From contig OY743190.1 in the NCBI GenBank assembly GCA_963555705.1, positions 20,591,491 through 20,655,490 on the forward strand: 64,000 nt of DNA. The letters are read 5' to 3'. Origin of the DNA: Ligustrum vulgare. Taxonomy: Eukaryota > Streptophyta > Magnoliopsida > Lamiales > Oleaceae. The notes beneath the pieces are model-generated. The model was given only the letters and a program-made list of their open reading frames with translations, ran no database searches and was not told the DNA's origin. Shown here piece by piece: positions 11,220 through 21,834 of this stretch (within the stretch, counting starts at the first letter, position 1; each line of letters opens with the position of its first letter). Both the position numbers and the translations under genes were made by a program.

Positions 11220-11771
11220 ATGGATATCATTCTTTCTAACATTCGCAAGTATTATTCCAGTCTTCCTATGAATGATCTGAGAAAGATCTATAAAATAAGG
11301 CTCGAAAGATTGAGGTTGCTAATGGCTCATGATATTCCAGAAGATGTTCGCTGGTTGATAGAAGCAAAGGTTCGACTATCTGGTGAATTACCATCAACAT
11401 TTCCAAAACATATGCCTGGTTTAGGCAAAAGCACGTTCGCAAAGAAACGAAGAGCAAAAAGACTGGGTGGTTGCTACAAATGTGCTCGTTGGAACTGTAA
11501 TACACGTTGCAAATCAGTAGGATATTCTTCTACTAATCGGGATGATAAAATCGAATTCATAAAGGGTGGACTGAGTAAGGAGTCTTTGGATGATATTCGA
11601 CTGACTCTTGAGACGCACCCAAGTGGTTATGTACAACGTGAACTTCTCTCCTTATACGCTCAGTTTAACGAGGACAAAAATCGTTATAGTCTCCAAAATA
11701 TAATATCGAAAGATCCTGTTTGCCAGTCTGTTTTACAAAATGAGGCTTCTGGCAGTTCAGCAATGATATAA
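11220..11771 (+). CDS. Unrecognised 183-aa protein with a four-cysteine cluster, retrotransposon cargo
   Basis: I do not recognise this protein. From the ATG at 11220 it has 183 residues; an in-frame TTG lies 15 bases upstream, and an out-of-frame ATG at about 11191 could start a very short upstream ORF. Visible features are a basic run KKRRAKR (residues 75-81, nuclear-signal-like) followed by cysteines 85, 88, 93 and 97 (C-x2-C-x4-C-x3-C, GGCYKCARWNC), which could bind zinc. A charged helical C-terminal half ends in a Ser-rich tail. It lies 300 bp upstream of the LOG ORF on the same strand, antisense to the element. It has no stops, unlike the transposon genes around it, which suggests recent capture or selection. 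It resembles a small nucleic-acid-binding protein; that is inference. Confidence 0.6.
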   Translation: MDIILSNIRKYYSSLPMNDLRKIYKIRLERLRLLMAHDIPEDVRWLIEAKVRLSGELPSTFPKHMPGLGKSTFAKKRRAKRLGGCYKCARWNCNTRCKSVGYSSTNRDDKIEFIKGGLSKESLDDIRLTLETHPSGYVQRELLSLYAQFNEDKNRYSLQNIISKDPVCQSVLQNEASGSSAMI

Positions 11772-11988
11772 GGTAAATCTTTTTAAAATATTTTGCTGCT
11801 TTCTTTCACGCGTTTTGGAAATAAAATATATTTTCCTTTCTCGAGGTTTGATAAAGCTGGAAATAAAATATTTAATCGCCGAAAGGTGACAGCCTCGATA
11901 CGATAAAAATATTCAAAAGTGGGCTGATTTTGTCAAAAGTAAATCTTTACTTTTTCAGAATCAATCAAAAACAGTAAATTTTTCCGGC

Positions 11989-11997
11989 TTTAAATAG
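11989..11997 (+). promoter_or_regulatory. TATA-like box upstream of LOG
   Basis: TTTAAATAG lies 75-83 bp before the LOG ATG, a plausible distance for a core promoter with a short pyrimidine-rich leader (12005-12071, with CATCTTCTTCG). If functional, LOG carries its own promoter and does not depend on the LTR. The site is inferred from sequence alone. Confidence 0.35.
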
Positions 11998-12071
11998 CCA
12001 AACATATTTCATAGTTCAGGCATCCCAAAATCACATCTTCTTCGTAAGTTTTCCCTTCTTTACTATCAAAG

Positions 12072-12725
12072 ATGGAAGCACCAAAACTTCGACAGATCAA
12101 AACTATTTGTGTATTTTGTGGATCAAAAGTAGGGAAAGGCTTCGGTTATCTAGAAGCGGCTGTAGATCTTGGAAAGAAACTGGGGGAAAAAGGTATCACT
12201 CTAGTATATGGGGGTGGTAGCAGTGGTCTAATGGGTTGTGTTTCCCAATCTGCTCTTGCAGAGAAATCAAAAGTAATCGGTGTTATACCTGTCCCTTTGG
12301 TAGATGTTGCAGGCAAAACACGAGGGCATGAAGTTCAAACCTTATCCATCCATGAACGCATAACTTGTATGCTATATGGTTCTGATGCCTTTATAGCCCT
12401 GCCCGGAGGTTTTGGTACCTTAGAAGAAATCTTTAACATTACCTCGTGGGCTCAACTAGATCTCCATACTAAGCCTATTGGGCTTCTGAATGTTAACAAT
12501 TTCTTTGATGGTTTGTTAACCTTTCTTGATTATGCTGTGGAACAGGGATTCATCTCTCCATTTTCCAGAAGGCTTCTTATTTCTGCTCCTACTATTGATG
12601 AACTACTGGATAAGCTGCAGTCATATATCTCAATACAAGATCCAGCAGGAGTTAAGATAGATTGGTCGCAAGGAAGGGGAATCAAGCGAAAATGGAGTCC
12701 GGTTAATGTAAACTTAACTCTTTGA
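12072..12725 (+). CDS. LOG: LOG-family cytokinin riboside 5'-monophosphate phosphoribohydrolase, intronless, inside a retrotransposon
   Basis: This 217-aa ORF has the LOG/'lysine decarboxylase-like' fold signature. CVFCGS is at 13-18, YGGGSSGLMG at 46-55, HER at 94-96, PGGFGTLEE at 111-119 and KPIGLLNV at 134-141. LOG enzymes release active cytokinin bases from their nucleotides in the cytosol in one step, and PGGxGTxxE with an upstream Arg forms the active site. The usual MHxRKxxM motif here reads IHERITCM: Arg is kept but the next Lys is Ile, so activity is uncertain. Length is normal for the family (about 180-240 aa), with a basic tail GRGIKRKW. Plant LOG genes usually have several introns. 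A single uninterrupted ORF between identical LTRs, antisense to the element, points to a captured processed copy. An AATAAA lies at 13046. Confidence 0.9.
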   Translation: MEAPKLRQIKTICVFCGSKVGKGFGYLEAAVDLGKKLGEKGITLVYGGGSSGLMGCVSQSALAEKSKVIGVIPVPLVDVAGKTRGHEVQTLSIHERITCMLYGSDAFIALPGGFGTLEEIFNITSWAQLDLHTKPIGLLNVNNFFDGLLTFLDYAVEQGFISPFSRRLLISAPTIDELLDKLQSYISIQDPAGVKIDWSQGRGIKRKWSPVNVNLTL

Positions 12726-12735
12726 ATCTTAGAAT

Positions 12736-12945
12736 AGGTGGGGGTAGAGTACGGAGTATTCTCACTCTCGAGACACCCCTCCATTTACTAGGATTTCCTT
12801 AATGTTTAAATCTTGTGTATACTTCAAAGATTCCAGGTGGTAGATTACGGAGTATTCTTACTCTCGAAACACACCTCTTTGAAGGTTTCTTTATTTCCTC
12901 AAAAGATCAGAGGTGGTAGGATACGGCTACTCCGGAAACACATCT
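12736..12945 (+). repeat. Three related stem-loop repeats downstream of LOG
   Basis: Similar units start at 12736, 12835 and 12911, each opening AGGTGG or AGGTGGGGG and closing CACACCT, ACACCCCT or CACATCT. In each the outer arms can pair (AGGTG with CACCT in the second; AGAGGTG with CATCTCT plus a G-T pair in the third). Inner arms also pair, as AGAGT with ACTCT in the first and GAGTA with TACTC in the second. The first two share TACGGAGTATTCT; the third keeps only TACGG. They fall in the probable 3' UTR of LOG. Confidence 0.6.
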
Positions 12946-13045
12946 CTCATTCTGAGGATCTTTCCATGTTTTTCTCTTATGCTTTCGTGTGTTTCATGTA
13001 TTTCCTTTCCAGTGTGACTCTTGTGTGTTCTCCTTATGAGAAAAT

Positions 13046-13051
13046 AATAAA
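13046..13051 (+). terminator. Candidate poly(A) signal downstream of LOG
   Basis: AATAAA stands 320 bp after the LOG stop codon, after the three stem-loop repeats. No other strong plant polyadenylation signal is obvious nearer the stop. Confidence 0.35.
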
Positions 13052-13081
13052 ATCTCTGCTATCATCTACTAAATCTCGTTT

Positions 13082-13900
13082 GTGATGTAAATGATCTTGC
13101 ATGTCTAACCTTAATTCCTTTAGTGGATGCTTATCATATTATGCTCTTAATTCCAAATGATAAAATTCTGGATAGAGTCTCCCTTGTAATTTGGACTTAT
13201 CCAAACCATAAGCATACTTCATAACTCACAATAATAAATAACTCCACATTTGATCACAACGATCTAAAAATATTGAAAATGATTCCAACACTTCAATATC
13301 ATCAAAATATCTCATAATTCAATTCATAATTCCTCAACATAACAATTTCAAATCATATTTTTCAATATCACAATATCACTTCCTTCCATACCTTAATTGG
13401 CTCAAAAGTTACTCATACTTATAAATATATGCCATAAATCATATTCCCAAAATTTATTCACAAAGTCAAACTTCATAATAAATTTCTCTTTAACATAGAG
13501 GCATAATAAATTAACTCAACATAATATCCATTACTTAATTCTCAATAAAATCATATTATTCCCATTATGCTCAACACTCGTTTTCTTTTAAAAAAATTTC
13601 TCATAATCATACATTAAAGCATATAAGTTATGACAAAGCATAACAACATCATTATTTTCGAAGAAATACATTCTTATTTCTCATAAATCATAAGTATCCG
13701 AAATACTCTTCATTCTTTCTCATAAATCAATAAAATGAGTATTCGAAATACTGAAATAACTTTAAACATCATAAACTTCTTTACCTCGGAGTTGGTGGAA
13801 CGAATGATGGCAGTGGCAATCTTCATCAATAAAATTTTATAATGGAAAATATTTCTTGAAAATTCTTTTTGAAAATTTTTCCAGTCTACAGAAACGCAGA
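13082..13900. other. AT-rich non-coding interior of the retrotransposon
   Basis: No gene is seen. The stretch is AT-rich with repeated short words (CATAAATC, AAATACTC). In element sense it is the leader after the primer-binding site. Confidence 0.6.
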
Positions 13901-13916
13901 CTAGCTCTGATACCAA
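13901..13916 (-). other. Primer-binding site of the LOG-bearing retrotransposon
   Basis: On the - strand TTGGTATCAGAGCTAG follows the 5' LTR end (GGGGCGCTACA) after two bases. TGGTATCAGAGC is complementary to the 3' end of initiator tRNA-Met, the usual primer for plant gypsy and copia elements. Confidence 0.9.
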
Positions 13917-13918
13917 CT

Positions 13919-16900
13919 TGTAGCGCCCCGAGTTCCGTATACCCGATTCACTACGTCATTTTCTGTCTAAATTTTTCGAATAATATTTTTGCGGAAGAAA
14001 TAATTGAAATTCATTTTTGGCAACATTAAATAAACTGTAATGGCCGCTAAAATTGAAAACATTTATGAAACCATTTGAAATAGTAAATCGAACCATTAAT
14101 ATTGTAAAGAAATTGCCAATATCATAATTTCTCAAATAAATGAACTTCTCTAAATTATTCGATTGTTTGGAAAATACGGAAATCATTAACGTCAAACTTT
14201 CAACCGTTCAACGATTATTGCCACCATCATTCATCGCTCGCCACCGTCTCCGAAATCTGCAAAACTGTTAAAAAGTAGGGTGAGTATTTCATGGGGGAAA
14301 TACTCAGTAGACTCATCGCAAATTAATTTAATTTATAAGATGATTAAACACATAAATCCCGGCTCTTTATAAAACGGGCATTGATAGAGCTTCTTTATAA
14401 AACTGTTCTTGATAAAACTCATATTGTGCATTACAGCACGGGACATATTTTGCAAATCATATGCTCTTTGAAAACATCTCTTTGAAAACAGTTCTTTGAA
14501 AACCATATACTTATAAAACATTTTAATTATGCCAAGCATAATTTCTTTTGAAAGCATAACATAAGATAGGATTGAAATCCTCATAAACATAAGAATTTTA
14601 CCGAACTTAGGTGGTAAGAATTCTTATGTAGTAAAATCATAATAACAGTAAGTTTTCATCATAACATAGGATAAAAACCAAATTCTCATAAACATAAGAA
14701 TTTTACCGAACTTAGGTGGCAAGAATTCTTATGTAGTAAGTATACCAAGCATAATTTTCTGAAATTCATAGGGATCAATTGCATCATAACATAAGATAGG
14801 ATCGAAATCCTCATAAACATACGCGACAGGAATTTTACCGAACTTAGGTGGTAAATCCTCATAAACATATGGAAAGACAGGAATTTTACCGAACTTCGTG
14901 GCAAATCCTCATAAACATAGGAGACACAAGAATGTTACCGAACTTAGGTGGCAAGAATTCTTATGTGTAGCGCTACTAAAACTCCGGTCCCCTTAACATA
15001 TCATAACTTATCATATGGGACCCAAAACAATCTTGGTAGATTGATTTCATAGCAATGATCCAAAAAAAACATTTTCGTGAAGCATAGGGTATACTTACTT
15101 TTCGTAAAAACATAAAGTATATTTTCTTTTCATAAAAACATACTTACTTTTCATAAAAACATAAGGTATATTTACCTTTCATCAAAACATACTTACTTTT
15201 CTTAAAAATTGACTTTCACAAGTCACATGACATTCATATGAAATCATAATTTAAATCAATTAATAAGTGCGAGTCTACCTCAAATCCGACGAGTGCAAAG
15301 TTGAGCGGGAATGACTTCAATTTCTTTAAATTCTCCGTACGCTTCGTCTTAGCCAATAAGTCACTTTAGTATATCGAATATATAGTTCAAAATGATAAAT
15401 TATAATTTGAGGACTAAAATTGATGTTTTGAAAGTTGAGGGATTAAAATGAATACTTTTGAAAGTTCAGGGACTAAAATAGATATTTTGAAAGTTGAGAG
15501 ATTAAAATGAATACTTTTGATAGTTAAGGGACTAAAAATGAATACTTTGAAACTTGGGCTTAAAATCAAATAAAGTAAATCAGCAAGGACTGAAATGATA
15601 AGTTTAAAAGCTGAAAGGACTGAAATAAAACCTTTTTAAAACTTGGGGACTGATTTGAAAACCTTTGAAACTTCAGGGACCAAAGTGCAAATTTCCGAAA
15701 ATCAAATATATTAAATAAAACTTTACTCTCTCTCTATTTTCAATTTCGATCAGAGAGAGACAGGCGAGAGGGGAGATGAAGCTGGCGACGGAGGGGTGAA
15801 GTCCGGGCTACAGCCGGTGGAACGCCGGCGAACCGTAGGCGTAAGGTGTGGCGAGCGACGGCAAAAAGAGTGGGAGTTCTGATTTGGTTTCAGGTGCGAG
15901 GTTAGATGCGAAATCGAAGTGTAACCTAGGTCGAAGGTTGCGATTTCCGGTGATAGCTCCGGCGAAGTGGTTCCACAGTTGAGGTAGGTAACTGGGTTTA
16001 TTTATCATTGAGTTTTTTGATCTGATCGATGGTGATTTGGAGAGGTTGAGAAATTGGGTTCAACTGAACGTTGTGAATTTAGTTTGTGGAAAACAGAGTT
16101 TCAAGCAGTGGCGGTTCTTGATTGATTGGTGGTGGTGGTGCTGGTTGGTTTGGAGTTCAACCTGGCAGGGGTGGTGACAGTGAAAGGGCTGGTGATGCTA
16201 CCGGTGGTGGAGATAATACTGAAATGGTGTTGAAGGTGGCATTGGTTGTATTTGGTTATTGTATATGCAGGCTGTGGATCTTGGTTATGGCTGTGATTGA
16301 TGATGATTCCGGCTTCTTCTATTTCTGGGTTTTAATTTGTGGCGTAACTTGCGACTGACTGTTGTGCGGTGGTGATGAATGGTGGTGCCGGCGATTTGTG
16401 ATTGGGGAATGGTTGGTGCAAACGGGGTTTGCAGTGGATGTATCCGATTGGTAGTGAATTTCTGACCGTGTGTGATGGTAGTGGAAGCAGAGTGGTGTAG
16501 TATCTGGTGGTGAAGATGGTGAATATGGTTGATGGCTTGATGAATTGGTTAACTGGTGGTTTGATCTGAAATGTAAATTGCTGGAAATGGAATTGGAAAA
16601 TGGATGGAGTTGAAATTGATTGGTAGGGATAATGTGTTGAGATTGATTTGGTTATGGCAGTGGTGAATTTGGAGAGACAGGGCGTGGAGCTATTGCTGTA
16701 GATTGGTGCCAATGTGATGATGGTGCTGAGATAGTGGAGAAGATGATGAAGAAATGCTGTAGGAATTGGTTGCAGCTTTCATCATGTATAATGGAGTGGT
16801 GTCATGTATAATGGAGTGGTGGTGAAATAGATGATAATGGAGAATATAATCATTATGTTCTTGCAACATAATGAATACATACGGGTGGTGGAGTTAGTGG

Positions 16901-17283
16901 GGAATAAAATCATTGAATGGAATAATTATAATTTGGTTTAATATGATATGGATTTGGTGTAAAGAGAAAAGAAAGGAGGAGAAAACATGGGGGATGAAAT
17001 CAACTAAAAATTTAACTATCTTTGATCAAGAAACGTTTTTTTAAAACAGATATATTTTTGACTGAAAAATACATTTTGAAAATAATACTTTGAATAAATA
17101 ATTAAATAACATAATTTTAGAAATTCGGATTTTAATTTAAAATCGAACAAATTCGATATTTCTTGACTTGGCTAGACGAATCCGTCGCGGCATTAATTTC
17201 AAAATAATAAATGAAATAGTAGCGACACAATTTTCTAAATATTAAAATAATTATTTATTGCATAAAAATTCTGGGTCGCTATA
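13919..17283 (-). repeat. 5' LTR (right copy) of the LOG-bearing retrotransposon
   Basis: Same length and apparently the same sequence as 7449-10813, with all corresponding readings offset by exactly 6470 bp. It is followed by the target duplication CACAG at 17284-17288. Apparent identity of 3.4-kb LTRs implies a very recent insertion, or gene conversion. Confidence 0.9.
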
Positions 17284-17288
17284 CACAG

Positions 17289-17548
17289 TAGCTTGCAAAT
17301 CCACTTTGACCAGTAGGCACTAAAATAGCAGTTTCACATGGCAAGCTGGTAGGTGTACCTTTATTGTATTCAAGATTTTCTGTACCTCTATCTGCATGGC
17401 AGATTCGAGTGGCATATTCGTAGTGGAGATCTCCGATTGGTGCTGGAAAGATTAGCATCACATATTTGTGGATAGACAAAAAAATATAAAATCGAAAAAT
17501 CACATAACTTGTATTGAATATAAACTTCAGCATGTTACAAAATTTCAT
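17289..17548 (-). other. Unrecognised open reading interrupted by the retrotransposon insertion
   Basis: The - strand has about 80 codons without a stop, including FPAPIGDLHYEYATRICHAD and LPCETAILVPTGQSGFASY, an amino-acid mix more protein-like than the surrounding AT-rich DNA. With the LOG element removed, the reading would continue leftward from 7443. There one frame gives LSDNVERNKKRRQKQAATKA, also protein-like, but frame changes and stops lie between. It may be an old exon of a transposon or host gene. The family is not recognised. Confidence 0.3.
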
Positions 17549-18250
17549 TTATCCAACTCCACACTCTCCTACAAATTCCAATGACCAAAATAAACTAGGA
17601 CTAGAAATAATGGGCCTGCAGTGAAATTTATCCCGATCATAAGATTTCAAGGGTATCGTAATTTATATTTAAAATAACTTTTTTTTTTTGTTTATAAACA
17701 TGTTTATAAACAACACAATTTTCCAAATCATTTTTTAACCACACACATTTTCTCTCTCCAATTTTCAACCATTACTTTTTACCTCGAAATCATAAATAAA
17801 CAAGTTTATAAATCAAACGGTGTTACCAAACGGAGGCAGAGGAATAAGATATTTGAACGATATACCACAAGTCAAAAAGAGCCCACAGTGTGTCTCAAGA
17901 AAATTCAAGCCACATTTGTTTTAACATGACCAGTAGGCATTGTACACCAGATAATTAGCAAGGGTCAACAAAAGATAGGATTGTTTGTATAATCGGGAAC
18001 TGTTACTGAAGAGTAATTCTACTTTCTTTCATGCTTATTTCACATTATATTTCTTCGTTATTCATTTTCCTATTTCATGTGTAATACACATTATACAATT
18101 AATTAGTTTAGTTAGGATGGGTGTCATTTTTCATTGGTCACATCTTGTATATATTCTTCCCTTCATGTGCTATTTCATTAACGGAAAATACATAGTAAGA
18201 AATGGCAGAGGAATTTATCTGCACCAAACTTCATCTTTAAAATCAAATTA
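17549..18250. other. Intergenic, possible decayed copia LTR
   Basis: No gene is seen. A 13-base word TGACCAGTAGGCA occurs at about 17307 and again at about 17927. The last part precedes a copia primer-binding-like site, so it may contain an LTR, but no boundary could be fixed. Confidence 0.3.
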
Positions 18251-18640
18251 TGGTATCACAATCCTCGGCTAGTTGAACAAGCAGCAGCAGCGAAGGATTA
18301 CTCCAATGGTGACCCATTGGATCTTCAAGGATCAGATCACCCAAAAATGTTATTGGTAACTTCACCACTAACACGAAAAAACTATCTAAATAGATCTATC
18401 GAAATCACATTAGGTGCAAAATTAAAATTAGGTTTTATAAATGGGGGATGTGATAAACCAACTGAAAGATCCCCAAAATTGGATCAATGGATTCGAGTAG
18501 ATTGTATGGTTAGATATTGGATTTTAAACTCAATTTCGAAGAATAATGTGGATGCCTTCATCTACACAACATCACCTAGGGACTTGTGGGTTAAGCTGGA
18601 AGAAAGATATGGGGAATGCAATGGTCCTTTACTTTATTAA
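18251..18640 (+). pseudogene. Copia retrotransposon gag N-terminal fragment
   Basis: After a primer-binding-like TGGTATCACA (about 18251) the frame reads GSDHPKMLLVTSPLTRKNYL, then LGAKLKLGFINGG, then WILNSISKNNVDAFIYTTS, then LWVKLEERYGECNGPLLY. This is the copia-type gag start (PF14244 followed by a UBN2-like region). Gag packages element RNA into particles. The reading has no initiating ATG in place and stops at 18640; only traces follow. It is a dead fragment. Confidence 0.8.
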
Positions 18641-19440
18641 TGTCATCAGCAACATACAACACCTCAATTCCCATGGATAGTTGTTAAAGACATCATTGTC
18701 ATTAGCAACATATAATGCGAAGATTCGATAGACGTGTTCCGATTCTACACCTCAACATGTTCTCGAGGAAAAACACCATCCCCAACTTCAATTTTCTAAC
18801 ATGATGGCGTAGGATTTGAATGCATCCTCTAACTAAAGATATGCAATTGTTGATCATCCTCCAAAATATTTATTGAGGAGTCTATTACCTCTTGAAATTT
18901 GAGCTATTGACGCTGCTTCGATGGAATAATTTAACCTCCTGATGAGGGAAAACTCAAACATTGAGAATCGGTCTATCTTCTTGTGCCCTATACAAAAATG
19001 AATTGACTCACTTTTCACTGGCTTAAGCATTAGAAGTAATATGGAGTCTATCATCTGATCTGATAATTGTATCTGCCTTAATAGGTACAGTAACTACATG
19101 CAAAAACGATGCAAAATATCCGTATGCACATCATCGAGCTCCTCTAAGACCATGCTGAAGCTCGTAAAGTTACTATACGATGTAACTTTACATAAGCAAT
19201 ATCTTAGTCGAGCATCTACAAAATACTCCTTCATTCAATAATTTAAAGTGCTAAAACCTTATACAAGAAATTATAGAATGAAACTCAATATCTATAAATT
19301 CAACATTTCAAATGGTAAATTATCGCATGTCAAAAAAAAAAAAAACAAGAGTATGAGAATTAAAAAAAAATGAAAATAACTAAAATAATAAATTTGAAAA
19401 ATAAAAGGATTATATTGTTACTCTTAACATTATGAAACGA
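18641..19440. other. Decayed sequence after the copia gag fragment
   Basis: No supported gene. Scattered readings exist (for example near 18854-19054 on the - strand) but none matches a family I recognise. AT-rich, with a poly(A) run at 19332-19344. Confidence 0.4.
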
Positions 19441-19448
19441 ATTTATTA

Positions 19449-19450
19449 TA

Positions 19451-19512
<62 letters not shown>
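19449..19512. repeat. (ATT)n microsatellite
   Basis: About 21 uninterrupted ATT/TTA units, with further shorter ATT runs to 19640. Confidence 0.95.
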
Positions 19513-19644
19513 GAAAAGAAATTATTTTTACTATTATATATATTATCATTATGAGATTATTATTATGACATTACGAAAATATAATTAATTTTATTATTAT
19601 CATTATTATTATGAAGTTGTTGTTGTTGTTGTTATTATTATTAT

Positions 19645-20070
19645 GGGTAAACAACATAGAACGTCCCTAACATTTGCATATCTTGCAAAAATCCTCACTA
19701 ACCTTTTAATTTTAGCATTCACACCCTCTAAAATTACATTTTTAGCGGAAATTATTAAGGCAAACAATGAGAATGTTTTGCACAAGGGAATGACCAACTC
19801 TACAAGAAAATGTTGGAATAAGAATATGCAAATTCCAAATTTGAAACGTTAAGGACGATTTACACAAGGAAGACAAACGATGAGACATTTTGAACTAATT
19901 ACCCAATTTTTGGTTGTAGTTGTTTTTAATTGTGGAATTTAATAGTATTGGATTGGATGGTGATTTCCGCAAAGAAATGTTATTTTGATAGTGTAAACGT
20001 CAAAATTGAAAGGTTATGGACAATTTTCGCAAGAGGGGCAAACCTTAGGGACGTTTTGTATTGTTTACCC
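19645..20070. mobile_element. Hairpin MITE with long terminal inverted repeats (Mutator-like ends)
   Basis: The left end GGGTAAACAA...AACGTCCCTAA is matched by the inverted right end, and imperfect similarity continues for about 60 bp (ending AAAGGTTATGG on the right). The 426-bp unit lies inside ATT microsatellite sequence, which hides the target duplication. GGGTAAA-type ends are common among Mutator-like MITEs. The short readings inside are not genes. Confidence 0.75.
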
Positions 20071-20199
20071 AATTATTATTATTATTATTATTAAATTAAA
20101 TTAAATTAAATTAAATTGAACATTATGAAACTATTATTATCATCATCATATTGAAATATTAAATTTATTATTATCCTTATGAAAAACAAATATCATGAA

Positions 20200-20243
<44 letters not shown>

Positions 20244-20252
20244 TATTATTAT
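20071..20252. repeat. ATT and AAATT simple repeats
   Basis: ATT runs at 20073-20092 and 20199-20252, with an AAATT run at 20090-20117 between them. Confidence 0.9.
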
Positions 20253-21834
20253 AGAATTATTTTTATTATTAAAAACAATTAACTTATTGTTGACGTCCAT
20301 GTATGAACACAGTATGTATTAAAGACAATCGTTTCATGATAGTGATAAAAAAAAATTCTATAATGTAAATCATTTTTAAATCATGATGCCACATTTGTTA
20401 TAGTGCATTCTGTGCTCAAATTTTATGGCGATGATAGTATACTTTATATGAACACGTGTTTGCTATTCAATATCTCTAAAAATGATGGCTACTAAAATTT
20501 GTAATGGTGTCATGGTATTAATTGACTAATATCCTACGATTACAAAGCAGTTAATTGTATAAAGAAAGTATTCATCAACCATATATGAAAAGCCATTCAA
20601 ATAACACTTTTACTATGTTGTAGTTAATGTTAAAAGTTTGGATTAACCTAACCTAATTTATACAATCAACTTTTTTTTGAATTATAGCGCTAAACCTTCG
20701 ATATTATTTTGTTTAAATATTTTGTCTTCAATTTACTGCGTCATTTAATTTGTTGTCTTAGAACTCGGAGAAAGTTCTTAGCAAGTGTCTAAGAGAAGAG
20801 TAGAGATTTTTTTCGAAATTAATGAACAATTGACACATGATTCGAGTTCATGTACTTCAAATGCAACCACGGGATGTAGAACTCCATTGGCTGACATTAG
20901 TAATGGTATTAGAAATTCATTTTTTCTAATATAAATTTATCGCTTTTTTTTTTTGCTTTAAGTTTTTTATTTTTATATCTTTTTTTTTTTTTAATTTTTT
21001 TATACAACTTATTCAGTTGCTTATTAACTTAATTTTTGTTACAGAACTCTGTGCTACGTTGTTGATAGGTGCATGTAAAACAATTACTACCATTCAACAT
21101 AATATTTTGATGTCTCCCCATAGCAAAGAAATAAGTTTACCAAGTGCATAAACATGCATTACACAGTGTATTCCTTAAAAATGAATGTTTCTAATTGTGG
21201 ACCAAATAAAAATGACCTTGAAGAATGTTGCATTTATGGAGATCAAATTGACTGCTTCGATCGTGTTAGCAGTAACACAAATTATTGTTGTATTCGATTG
21301 AATTTTTAGCTTACATGTAATCTTTGTATTCTAATTTTTACGTATTATGCAAGTTTGTATGTCATTGGGCACAAGTGCATACAAAACAACCGGTCAAGCT
21401 CGTGTTGATAGTCCTCATTCTAACCTTAGCAAAGTTGCAAGAAATTCAAATTTATAACCATGCATCACACAGTGTACAAGTGGAACAAATAACGCCATTA
21501 AATGTGGACCAAAGACTACTAATCTGAATGGTGTACACCATTACAACATTCAAATGGGTTACTCTGATTGCGGTAAGCATCTATGCAATGATTTTTTGTT
21601 TCTTCCTAATAAATTTTTCTAAGTATTTTATTTTATCTTACTAAGATTTTGGTGCTAATGCACACATATTCTTTATTCAAATTCTATTTTTATATTTTCA
21701 CTTAGTGAGATTTGCTATTGATGATGTTTAGGGAAGCATGATAATTAATGTGGATGAATTAATTTATATGATCACGATAATTATATTGCTGTGTATAAAT
21801 ATGCTATGCTATTTATTCAAAAAAAAATCTTCAG
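20253..21834. other. Degenerate 5' region of the Helitron, no clear coding
   Basis: No supported gene. Two diverged copies of a short segment occur, near 21110-21210 and 21395-21510, sharing CATGCATxACACAGTGTA and GTGGACCAAA. Near 21537-21582 the reading HHYNIQMGYSDCG runs into a GTAAGC splice-donor-like site, which could be a 5' exon of the Helitron gene that becomes recognisable at 21835. Confidence 0.35.

Larger units (their letters stand above)
7449..17283 (-). mobile_element. Young non-autonomous LTR retrotransposon (LARD-like) carrying a LOG gene
   Basis: Two LTRs of 3365 bp (7449-10813 and 13919-17283, constant offset 6470) enclose 3105 bp. The target duplication is CACAG (7444-7448 and 17284-17288). 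The primer-binding site TTGGTATCAGAGCTAG (13916-13901) and polypurine tract (10830-10814) place the element on the - strand. The GAGGACGAAATT-type stretch just before the tract resembles chromovirus 3' ends. No gag, protease, RT or integrase reading is visible, so movement must have used another element's proteins. The interior instead holds two + strand ORFs, 11220-11771 and 12072-12725. The related solo LTR at 22134-24642 shows the family has more than one member here. Confidence 0.92.

Noticed and set aside
12072..12725. LOG ORF as an ordinary chromosomal gene merely overlapped by repeats
   Set aside because: It sits between a primer-binding site and a polypurine tract inside matching LTRs with a single target duplication, and has no introns.
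7449..17283. Segmental duplication or assembly artefact as the explanation for the two identical 3.4-kb blocks
   Set aside because: The blocks end at a perfect 5-bp duplication and have a primer-binding site on one side and a polypurine tract on the other, as LTRs do. An artefact cannot be fully excluded without reads.
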